From an uncultured Roseburia sp. (GTDB taxonomy: Bacteria; Bacillota; Clostridia; Lachnospirales; Lachnospiraceae): a stretch of 64,000 bases of DNA. Location: contig CAJUNX010000002.1 in the NCBI GenBank assembly GCA_910587865.1, forward strand, positions 53,171-117,170, given 5' to 3'. Below are positions 8,043 to 15,192 of the stretch, in pieces (positions within the stretch are counted from its first letter, which is position 1; each line of letters begins with the position of its first letter). The notes beneath the pieces are model-generated. The model ran no database searches. It was not told the DNA's origin and saw only the letters and a program-made list of their open reading frames with translations. A program made the translations under genes and the position numbers.

Positions 8043-8663
8043 ATGGAGATATCAATAAAGACAAACGTCGCAGAACAGGTAGCCAAAGGTTACGCAGAAT
8101 TTTATGCCAGACATCTGCAAAAAGGATACTATATGTGGATTATAATTACGAATCCGCTTCCTGTTTTGGCATTTCCGTTTTATTATCACATACTTTTTCC
8201 TGATGTAACAATGGGTGTATTAAAGAGTATTTTTATATACTCTATGCTTGCTGTAGTGATGGCTGCGATGGGCGCTGTAGAATATCTCGGATATGAGAAA
8301 ACTATGTCAAATACAATGAAACGAATGCGTACATTTTATGAACGACATAGAATCTTCGGAGAGCTGCTGATTCAGATCCGGGATGAAGAGTTGCTGATAA
8401 AGTCCGAAAACAGGATATGGAAGAATTATCATTATCATGGCCGATTGTTTTTACGGGGAGCCGGCTGTGTAAGAAAGGTATATGAGTGTCCTGACGTTTT
8501 GTATTTTTTGGCGGAATCCTGCTATTATGTGATTCCTGTATGGGATTGTGACCCTGAAGAATGGCCGCAGCTTTGTGCATTTTTAAAAAAGGCATTTGGG
8601 AAACGTTATATCTGTCTGAAAAAACCTGTTTTTCCAAACCGGTCCGATAAAAACAGACAATAA
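8043..8663 (+). CDS. YcxB-like membrane protein, copy 1
   Basis: A 206-residue membrane protein. The ATG chosen (MEISIKTNVAEQVA) follows AAAGGA by about 9 bases and aligns with the second copy; the upstream ATGs are out of register with that homology. Two membrane segments lie at about residues 38-55 and 65-85 and are joined by a short loop. The C-terminal half is a YcxB-like domain (PF14317 type; KVYECPDVLYFLAE.CYYVIP, then a basic KKAFGKRYICLKK). The family has no assigned biochemical role. It is the last gene of the first tape-measure cassette and is copied in the second. Confidence 0.65.
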   Translation: MEISIKTNVAEQVAKGYAEFYARHLQKGYYMWIIITNPLPVLAFPFYYHILFPDVTMGVLKSIFIYSMLAVVMAAMGAVEYLGYEKTMSNTMKRMRTFYERHRIFGELLIQIRDEELLIKSENRIWKNYHYHGRLFLRGAGCVRKVYECPDVLYFLAESCYYVIPVWDCDPEEWPQLCAFLKKAFGKRYICLKKPVFPNRSDKNRQ

Positions 8664-9000
8664 TATCAGAAAATTCAAATTCCTGATTTAAAAATGAGGA
8701 ACAGGTCAGTCATAAAAATCAGGCTGCGGAGATGGTGGAACAGGAGAAGCATTCCGCGAAGCTATTGTCTGCAGCGTCGTGAAAACTTCAAAAGGAAAAT
8801 GCATAAAAACTGCCTGATCCCTTCATGCAGAAGGTATATTTTACGCGTGTATTCTTCATTTTAAAGATATTCATTAAATAATTCGAGCATTTGGAAGATA
8901 CTCAGAACTCCATACGCCGTAAAGGAACAAAGTGACATTCAACATCTGAATACAAGCCAAAAAACGCAGGAAATCCAAATGCATGTAGCTTTATGAAAAA
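8664..9000 (+). repeat. Conserved non-coding stretch behind YcxB-like gene (copy A)
   Basis: No gene is convincing. The first 180 bases or so are repeated behind the second YcxB-like gene (12869-13075): both start with TCAGAA-ATTC-AATTCCTGATTTAAAA, pass through CAGGTCAGTCAT and GTCTGCAG-GTCGTGAAAA and end at GGTATATTTTACRC. It may be the worn-out start of the next tape measure cassette, or a recombination arm. Confidence 0.6.
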
Positions 9001-9011
9001 TTACAGACTCA

Positions 9012-9047
9012 GATACCGAAACAGTGTCAAAAGACCGCAGGAAGCGG
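9012..9047 (+). promoter_or_regulatory. Two-hairpin leader of broken chaperone copy
   Basis: GATAC-cgaaaca-GTGTC (with a G-U pair) is followed by CCGC-aggaa-GCGG and AAAGGAG. It is the fourth occurrence of the leader. Confidence 0.5.
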
Positions 9048-9063
9048 CAGAAAGGAGAACAAC

Positions 9064-9159
9064 ATGAAAACAGTAACCATCGGGGAAAAAGAATACCAGC
9101 TGGAATTCACCTTTGAGGCAGTGGAGCACAGAGGACTCATCCAGTCCATGTTCCGCATC
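9064..9159 (+). pseudogene. 5' fragment of tail assembly chaperone
   Basis: The first 96 bases match the intact chaperone near 0.8 kb with one base change (Ala to Val), ending abruptly after MFRI. From there the sequence switches to an antisense fragment of an unrelated gene. The frame runs on for 74 nonsense codons. It is a recent, sharp recombination junction rather than slow decay. Confidence 0.75.
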
Positions 9160-9640
9160 ATGGCTTCCTTGTCCTCACGGCTCGCCAGACCGCTTAGGGA
9201 CGTGCCGAAAAGGTGGAACTTCACGCCCTCCACGATGCCGTCCTCGGAAGTCTTTACCACCTCCAGACTGCCACGCTTCAAGATGTTGTTGAAATTCACG
9301 GTGGTCGTCCTGCCGCCGATGAGGGTCACGGTCTGGGTCTGCTGCGGCTCGTATCGGTCAATGCTCTGCTCGGTGATGGTGTAGGTGGCGGGGAACAAGC
9401 CCTCCACGGTGAGGTTTCCCTCTGCGTCCGTCTTTACGTTCTTGTCGAAGCCGTCACCTTTGATGTGGAAAGAGATGCCCGAAACAACGCCGTCCTCGGA
9501 AGTCTTTTTGAGGGCAATCGTGCCGGTGGGGGTCTCGATGTTAATATACGCCCTCACGCCGCCGACATTCTCTACGCCTGTCACCAAGTCCTGCAAATTC
9601 GGGTCGCCGTAGGCAATCATCTTTATATTCTGTCGATATA
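9160..9640 (-). pseudogene. Fragment of Cna-B/SpaA-type surface (pilin-like) protein
   Basis: The minus strand reads as about 160 residues with two Cna-B domain units: IALKKTSEDGVVSGISFHI and LEVVKTSEDGIVEGVKFHLF, each with the closing TYTITE or VNFNN motifs of collagen-adhesin B-type domains found in Gram-positive pilins and in adhesins of conjugative elements. Both ends are cut: at the 3' side it runs straight into the chaperone fragment, at the 5' side into lipoprotein-leader-like DNA. No start, signal peptide or LPxTG motif remains. It is inserted in reverse relative to the tail genes, so it came in by illegitimate recombination. Confidence 0.7.
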
Positions 9641-9986
9641 TCTCCCGGGAAAAAGGCAACGAATGGTATGATGATCTGGTCCGATGATGCAAAGGCGCAT
9701 CCCCTGGAATCGGTTGAAACTGTTAAGACAAAATTCAGAATTGTGAACGATGATTACAGCATCAGATCTGTTACGGAGCTTGTTACGGTTTATCAAAAAG
9801 AATAAAGGAGATCATTCACAAAGCATGAAACAATAGCGGAAGAGAAAATACACGTTGGGAGAATGCAGAATAAAAGAAATTATTGATGAGAAGATTAAAA
9901 TCCGATTATAGAATACGCGGATAAAAAGCTTCGTGAAAATTAGTGTGAAAGATTTATAGAAGAAAAGGGCTGTCGCTTTAATGTGA
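9641..9986 (+). other. Mosaic of broken leader sequences
   Basis: No intact gene is seen. The piece 9768-9825 matches the stretch between lipoproteins 2 and 3 (GTTACGGAGC, TTTATCAAAA, GAATAAAGGAG), but the coding sequence after it stops after three codons (ATG AAA CAA TAG). The rest is not recognised. Confidence 0.55.
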
Positions 9987-11319
9987 AAAATATTTAATGT
10001 AGTATTTGGATTTCCTGCCGGGATAGCGATTGCCGGGATTGTGGCTGTAGTCGCAGGATTCGTTGGTATGAAGGAGGCAATTGATGACATACGGACGGAG
10101 CACGTAGGTGAAGCGATACATCGGGCACTGACAAATCCAGGCGGGACATCACTTGAAGCAATTACAGAATCCTGCAAGAAGATGACACAGAGTATCGGTG
10201 ATGGTTTTTCTGCCATAAACGAAACGCCAGGGCGATGAATATGCTGCGCTCAGATATGCAGAAATACTGAGAATCCAGAACGATAATTATGAAAATCTGA
10301 TTCTCTCATCTTTAGAGGGCGCGATTAATGAGGCAATGCTAGAAATTCAGGCGTCATTTACATCACAGGGTGAAGCGGTTTATATTTCAGCGCTGGATCT
10401 TCTGGGGCAGATTGTGAATGCCGGTGAGGAAACAGGAGGTCCATTAATTGAAATGTTTAATGAGCTGGGATTCGGAGTGATTGGCGAAGGCCTGCTTGCA
10501 ACAATTGACGCGATGGATGAAGAAACCAAAGCCAGAGTTGTCGAATTACTGAACCAGCTGAAATATGCGTCTGATGAAATGCGGCCAATGATAATCGATG
10601 AATTAAATGGTTTTGGAATTGCTGTGTCAGATTTGGGCCTGATTCGTGGAATTTCGTCCAAAGAAGATGCATGTCCTTCCGGAGATGGGCTGACCCAGTC
10701 AGCTTTGTTCAGAATGATGAAGGACAACGTTGTAGAGATCGCGCACAAATTGGGTGCCAGCCTTGGTCAGGGTTATGCAGACGGAATTGGGTCTAAAATA
10801 GCTGCTGCAGCAATAGAAACAACAAAGCTGGTTGGCGGATCGTTAAAAACCATACAGGAGACGCAGGATTCTCATTCTCCTTCAAAGGTGACAAGAAAAC
10901 TTGGTACAGATTTCTCGGAAGGATATGCGCTTGGCATCTCCGATAACGAAGAAGATGCAGAAAAAAACGTGGAAGACTGGATGACCCGTCTACGGAATCA
11001 GGTCACGGCGTTTGCGCAGCTGCCGGTGGAGGTGGAGATCGCAAGGCCGGAGTTCCCATCCATCGATTATTCCGCTGTGGCTTCCGGTATTTCCGGTAAT
11101 ACATTTATGGTTCCGATCAAGGCAGAACTTGAACTGGGAATGGAACCATACATGAGGGAAGTCAGCAGGCAGAATGCACTGCCTGAAGAACGGGCTTCTG
11201 AGGGATATCCGTGAGAAGCCTGTGATACAGGATTCCGATGTATTTTCTTCCTATCAGAGAAGCCAGCGGGATTTCTTTGCACGAACAGGGCGGGTCGACA
11301 TCAGCGGGATTGATTAAAT
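9987..11319 (+). pseudogene. Tape-measure-like gene, decayed copy 2
   Basis: The reading starts, without a start codon, in a hydrophobic segment equivalent to residues 60-100 of the intact protein (FPAGIAIAGIVAVVAGFVG), is broken by a one-base frameshift near 10230 and again near 11185, and ends with the shared C-terminus (QDSDVFSSYQRSQ, ending DISGID). The SPSK motif is present (SPSKVTRKLGTDFSEGYALG). The central part (residues ~100-400 of the intact protein) is missing and replaced by a different short segment, while the last 200 residues align well. This is the pattern of a conserved C-terminal module with swapped middle parts. Confidence 0.75.
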
Positions 11320-11334
11320 ATTCATCTGCAAAAT

Positions 11335-11377
11335 AATGGCGGTTTATACATTGGCTCAAAATGTATATACCGCCATT
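11335..11377 (+). terminator. Terminator after tape measure copy 2
   Basis: AATGGCGGTTTATACAT and ATGTATATACCGCCATT pair over 17 bp with one mismatch and a 9-base loop. It occupies the same place as the terminator of the first tape measure gene. Confidence 0.6.
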
Positions 11378-11463
11378 GTTAAAGAAAAATAACATTGAAC
11401 CCATATGCCAGGTATGGTATCATTTATCTACAAAAATAAATAATAGAAAGGCGAGAGCAGAAT

Positions 11464-11951
11464 ATGAAAAAGTGTATGTTTTATTCCTGACATTGCTGGT
11501 TGTGTGTATCTGTGGATGCAATAATGCAGGGAAGGATGGGGTGGATTTATCAGAGCATGAAGAAATCACCGAGGGATTCTATGCCCGGGCGGATCTGAAA
11601 GAAGAAATACCAACCATTTATGTGTGGGTCTCTTCTGTTGCGGATTCGTCATCTCAGTGGCTGGCTTTATTATATGTTGCGGATCCATTAAAAGAAATGC
11701 AAAAGAATTTTGAAATTGACGACTATTGCATTTATTTCGACACAGACGAGTTTCGCTATGTGTATTTGGATAGTGAGTTCAAAAAATATGATGATAGCGA
11801 TGCATTTTTAGAGTCACTTCCGCCAGGATGGTCAGAAGCTGCGAAAACATCGTATGTTTTAGATGACGATCAAGAATATTTTGTAAGAATAAAGAAAAAT
11901 ATCGAAGAAAAGATTATGGTTCCGATCAGGGAAAAATATGTGGCCGATTAA
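11464..11951 (+). CDS. Lipoprotein 5 (start probably frameshifted)
   Basis: A lipoprotein-like frame of about 160 residues with the hydrophobic core VLFLTLLVVCICGC and an acidic mature part that shows no clear homology to lipoproteins 1-4. The natural-looking start ATGAAAAAGTGTATG is in a different frame and would stop after eight codons, so a one-base indel probably separates start and signal peptide. A GTG eight bases later is in frame but would lack the basic N-terminus. It occupies the position of lipoprotein 1 in the second cassette. I treat it as likely inactive or very weakly made. Confidence 0.5.
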
Positions 11952-11998
11952 CAATGGCTGGAAGAAGCGGTAACCTGACAGAGATCTGATATAAAGAT

Positions 11999-12027
11999 AG
12001 CGGCGGGGTATACGCCGCTGTTTTTTT
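11999..12027 (+). terminator. Terminator after lipoprotein 5
   Basis: AGCGGCG and CGCCGCT form a 7-bp stem with a short loop and a run of seven T. Confidence 0.75.
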
Positions 12028-12042
12028 CATAAAACGGGAATC

Positions 12043-12170
12043 GATTCGGCATCGCCTGGATTTATTAACGGTCTCGCATCTGAGGAGGGAAATGTAAATA
12101 CAGAAGGAAAAATCTTGTCAATGCTTCCACACAGGGAATCGGCCTTCAGATGGACCAGCAGCCACAGCAA
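12043..12170 (+). pseudogene. Tape measure fragment (internal)
   Basis: About 40 codons match the intact tape measure (GIDSASPGFINGLASEE, then after a one-base shift VNASTQGIGLQ). It is an orphan internal scrap between lipoprotein 5 and the second YcxB-like gene. Confidence 0.7.
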
Positions 12171-12253
12171 CTATGATTGCACTCGTAGTAAAAAAGTGTT
12201 CCAATGGATGAAGGACGAAGGCAACATCAAAGCGTAGAGAAAGGAATATAATA

Positions 12254-12868
12254 GTGCAGATATCGATTGAAACAAATGTAACTTCGCAGTTTGCGGAAGG
12301 GTATGGAAAATATTATGCAAAGTATATGCAGAATCTTCATGTGCGAATCGTAATGACTGTTTTCCTTGTAGTGATAGCGATCCCGTCTATATATTTCCAG
12401 GAGCTTCCTGATCCGGGATCAGATTTTCAGGAATATGTTTTCGATGTTATGCTGCTTGGCATCATGCTGGCAGCAATCGGAGTTATCGCGTATCTTGCAT
12501 ATCAGATTAATGTGTCAGATACAACCGATCGAATGAGAAAATTTTATAAACAGCTCGGTTTTGAAGGTAACCTGTTAATTCAGATTGGAGGTGAAGAACT
12601 GCATATAAAGTCTGATGATCGAATGTTAAACTTTCATTATCATAACGGACGAGATTTTTTCCATGAGCCTTATCGTGTCAGAAAGGTGTATCAAAGTCCT
12701 GATGTGCTGTTTTTTTTGGCAGGCTGCTGGTATTTTGTGATTCCTGTATGGGACTGTGGTACCGAAGAATGGGACAAACTATGCACCTTTTTGAAAAAGA
12801 CATTTGGCAAACGTTATATCTGCCTGAAAAAGCCTGTTTTTCCAAATCGGTTGGATGAGAGCAGATAG
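12254..12868 (+). CDS. YcxB-like membrane protein, copy 2
   Basis: A 204-residue paralogue of the first YcxB-like protein, starting with GTG (VQISIETNVTSQFAEGY) after GAAAGGA. It has two membrane segments around residues 36-52 and 68-85 and the same C-terminal domain; the last 50 residues (PVWDCGTEEWDKLCTFLKK to the stop) are almost identical to copy 1 while the membrane part has diverged. Unlike its neighbours it is intact, so it may be under selection. Confidence 0.65.
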   Translation: MQISIETNVTSQFAEGYGKYYAKYMQNLHVRIVMTVFLVVIAIPSIYFQELPDPGSDFQEYVFDVMLLGIMLAAIGVIAYLAYQINVSDTTDRMRKFYKQLGFEGNLLIQIGGEELHIKSDDRMLNFHYHNGRDFFHEPYRVRKVYQSPDVLFFLAGCWYFVIPVWDCGTEEWDKLCTFLKKTFGKRYICLKKPVFPNRLDESR

Positions 12869-13075
12869 TAATCTCAGAATATTCGAATTCCTGATTTAAA
12901 AGTGAGAGACAGGTCAGTCATGGAAATCAGGCTGCGGAGGCGGTGGAACCAGGAGAGGCATTCTGCATTCTGCGAAGCCGTTGTCTGCAGTGTCGTGAAA
13001 AACTTCAAAAAAATATGTATAGGAAATACCCGATTGTCCATCCAAAAACAGGTATATTTTACACAAAAGTTCTTC
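12869..13075 (+). repeat. Conserved non-coding stretch behind YcxB-like gene (copy B)
   Basis: Second copy of the stretch behind the first YcxB-like gene, same order of blocks with about one change in eight bases. It runs directly into a tape measure fragment, which supports its being a link between one cassette and the next. Confidence 0.6.
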
Positions 13076-13453
13076 TCAGGCCGAGAGAAGCATTTGGAGA
13101 CGGATATGCGGAAGGAATACGTTCAAAAATCGGTAAGGTACGACAGATGGCCGGAGAACTACCGAAAGCCGCGTTTGGCGAGATTAAATATGTGCAACGG
13201 TCCGCTTCCCCTTCAAAGGTGACGCGCGGACTTGGAACTGATTTTTCGGTGGGATACAAACTTGGTATCACTGATAACGAAGAGGACGTACAGGAAACCG
13301 TGGAAGGCTGGATCACCCGCCTGCGGAATCAGGTCATGGCATTTACACAGATGTCGGTGGATACAAGATTCGGATGTATTTTCATCCTATCAGCGGAGCC
13401 AGCGCAGTTATTTTGCTGCGACAGGCAGAACAGGAATTAGCGGAGTTGATTGA
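13076..13453 (+). pseudogene. Tape-measure-like gene, 3' fragment copy 3
   Basis: About 95 codons from GDGYAEGIRSKIG through SASPSKVTRGLGTDFSVGY to TQMSVD align with the intact protein, then a deletion of roughly 200 bases joins to the final block in another frame (DSDVFSSYQRSQ, ending GISGVD). No start. Third C-terminal copy of the same module. Confidence 0.75.
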
Positions 13454-13524
13454 AAACGATTAACCGTCTGTTGTAAGCCGAACCAGAATATGATAGAATA
13501 TTAAAAATGACAGGAGGTATTGCA

Positions 13525-13937
13525 GATGCCGGCTGGCAGAACGAAAAAATAGAAAGCAGGTTTCATGCTGATTGCGCTGATGATGGTGTGTGTCGGATCA
13601 GGAGGGTGTGGAAACAGTACCTCAAAAGACCCGCTGCAGGATCCGACGGCTGTCACAACCCCCGACGGAGAAGTGATCCGCTATGGCGACACGCAGGAGT
13701 CGGTGGAAGAGATTCTTGGGATGGAGATCACCGGGGGAATGAGCACTTCCCGGAATATGAAGACAGAACAGAGGCTTTTTGCCGTGAAAAAAACGGGGAA
13801 TACCATATGGCATATATTCATATCAGGGAATCCTCTTATACTACCTATCAGGGAATCAGAGTTGGAGATAACTGGGAAGAGGTCAGGGAAAAACTGAATT
13901 CGGATTTAACAGCAGAGACATTTGCGAGGAAAAATGT
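13525..13937 (+). pseudogene. Lipoprotein 2 paralogue, broken
   Basis: Starts MPAGRTKK and stops at codon 9, then continues in frame as KAGFMLIALMMVCVGSGGC to GMEIT; after this an internal deletion and frameshift lead to GEYHMAYIHIRESSYTTYQG and VGDNWEEVREKLNSDL, matching the intact lipoprotein 2. It is cut at the 3' end by the GNAT gene. Confidence 0.75.
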
Positions 13938-14423
13938 ATGATTAGAATAAAGCCATATAGAACTTCGGATGCAGATACAATATTATCGTGGTGTCAAAAC
14001 GAAAAGTCATTTTATCAATGGACGGCAGGCATACTCGGTAATTATCCGATAACACAAAAGGAATTTTGTTTTGTTGAATCTCTAATGCCGTTTACTGCAT
14101 TTGATGAAACAGGAATTTTGGGCTTTTTTACGCTAAGGAATCCTGATGAATCATTGGATGAATTACGTTTTGGATTTATTATTGTAAATCCTCACAGGAG
14201 AGGAAAAGGCTATGGAAAAGCTATGCTCCAGTTAGGGTTAAAATTTGTATTTGAGATATATGGAGCAAAAAAAGTATCACTGGGCGTTTTTGAGAATAAT
14301 CTTCCAGCCTATTACTGTTATAAAGCAGTCGGTTTTAACGATGTAGTTCTTGATACAACAGAAACATACTGTGTTCTGGGAGAAGAATGGAAGTGCAAAG
14401 AAATGATTATGGAAAATAGATAA
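13938..14423 (+). CDS. GNAT family N-acetyltransferase
   Basis: A 161-residue GNAT acetyltransferase, which would move an acetyl group from acetyl-CoA to an amine. The acetyl-CoA loop is seen as NPHRRGKGYGKAM (Q/RxxGxG/A type) near residue 95, preceded by the DELRFGFIIV strand and followed by KKVSLGVFENNLPAYYCYKA, typical of the family. It resembles RimJ/RimL-like acetyltransferases of clostridia. The substrate cannot be told. It starts immediately at the break of the lipoprotein pseudogene (AGGAAAA-ATG), so it is probably a late arrival. Confidence 0.8.
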   Translation: MIRIKPYRTSDADTILSWCQNEKSFYQWTAGILGNYPITQKEFCFVESLMPFTAFDETGILGFFTLRNPDESLDELRFGFIIVNPHRRGKGYGKAMLQLGLKFVFEIYGAKKVSLGVFENNLPAYYCYKAVGFNDVVLDTTETYCVLGEEWKCKEMIMENR

Positions 14424-14515
14424 AATTCCAGCTTGTCAGCAACCCCCAAAATGGCAGCCGCCCCGTGAAAGCGTCTGCCTTTTCCTGTCCCAGTCCTTCT
14501 ACTCGTCCCTGAAAA

Positions 14516-14795
14516 GTAAGCGTCAAATAAGATAGTGGATAGAAAAATAACCACCAACCCTCTATACGAAAAGGGCAGTGGTTATCGACAACGTTCCTGT
14601 ACCATGGGATCCCATGGCAGATCGTCATCCAGATATTCCGGGTTTTCAGGGAATGCACTACCCTGCATATCTGACAGGATGTATTTAAGGTATTTCATTG
14701 CATCCAGACCATTGGCTTTGGCTGTCTCGACCAGGGTGTAGATTCCCGCACTTGCGGCAGCGGCCCTTCGGGTTTCCGGCAAACAGCTTTCATGG
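14516..14795 (-). mobile_element. IS66-type insertion sequence remnant
   Basis: The minus strand encodes the C-terminal 60 residues of an IS66-family transposase (AAAASAGIYTLVETAKANG, then YLKYILSDMQGS and DLPWDPMVQERCR). Outside it, GTAAGCGTCAAATAAGATA is like an IS66 terminal repeat starting with GTAAG. The other end and the catalytic core are missing. Confidence 0.75.
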
Positions 14796-15106
14796 CAAGC
14801 CAATGATCAAAAGAGCTGCGCCATACATTCAATCCCGGTTGTTCAAATCTGAACTCTTTCCCTTTGTCGTTTGTAAAAATCATACCCCTGCTTTCAGCAG
14901 GGGTACACATCACCGAAGCTGGAATCGCCACGCCGAAATATTCCTGCACCAAATCGACAGTCCTTTTTATCAGTTGCCCCGAACAGGATTTATACCGGGG
15001 GCATTTTGAATTTCTCTGCCAGCAAAACTTTATATCCATTTTCTGACAACGCTTTTGCCGTCGTACACCCGGTAACTCCTGCGCCCGCAACGATAACGTC
15101 ATACAT
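14790..15106 (-). pseudogene. FAD-dependent oxidoreductase (geranylgeranyl-reductase type), broken
   Basis: The start reads MYDVIVAGAGVTGCTTAKAL with the GxGxxG dinucleotide motif of a Rossmann fold and a GAGG ribosome site. After EKFKMP a run of five C (on the minus strand) shifts the frame; the other frame continues RYKSCSGQLIKRTVDLVQEY, FTNDKGKEFRFEQPG and WRSSFDHWLAMKA. This is the N-terminal third of a geranylgeranyl-reductase-like flavoprotein; the rest is replaced by the IS66 remnant. The frameshift in a homopolymer could also be a sequencing error, but the truncation is not. Confidence 0.7.
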
Positions 15107-15192
15107 TGCTATACCTCATTTCGTTTTTTCGACTGCTGGAATGACACACCTATTGTACCATGACTTTTTGAAAATTTCCAGCACAAGCCCTA

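Noticed and set aside
1..14423. Complete inducible prophage
   Set aside because: No terminase, portal, capsid, integrase, holin or endolysin is visible, and most tail genes after 9 kb are broken. Upstream sequence might change this.
13938..14423. Toxin of GNAT type (TacT-like)
   Set aside because: No antitoxin gene is adjacent and the protein looks like RimJ/L-type acetyltransferases; a toxin role is not supported.
14516..15106. Intact IS66 element
   Set aside because: Only one end and the last ~60 codons of the transposase are present.
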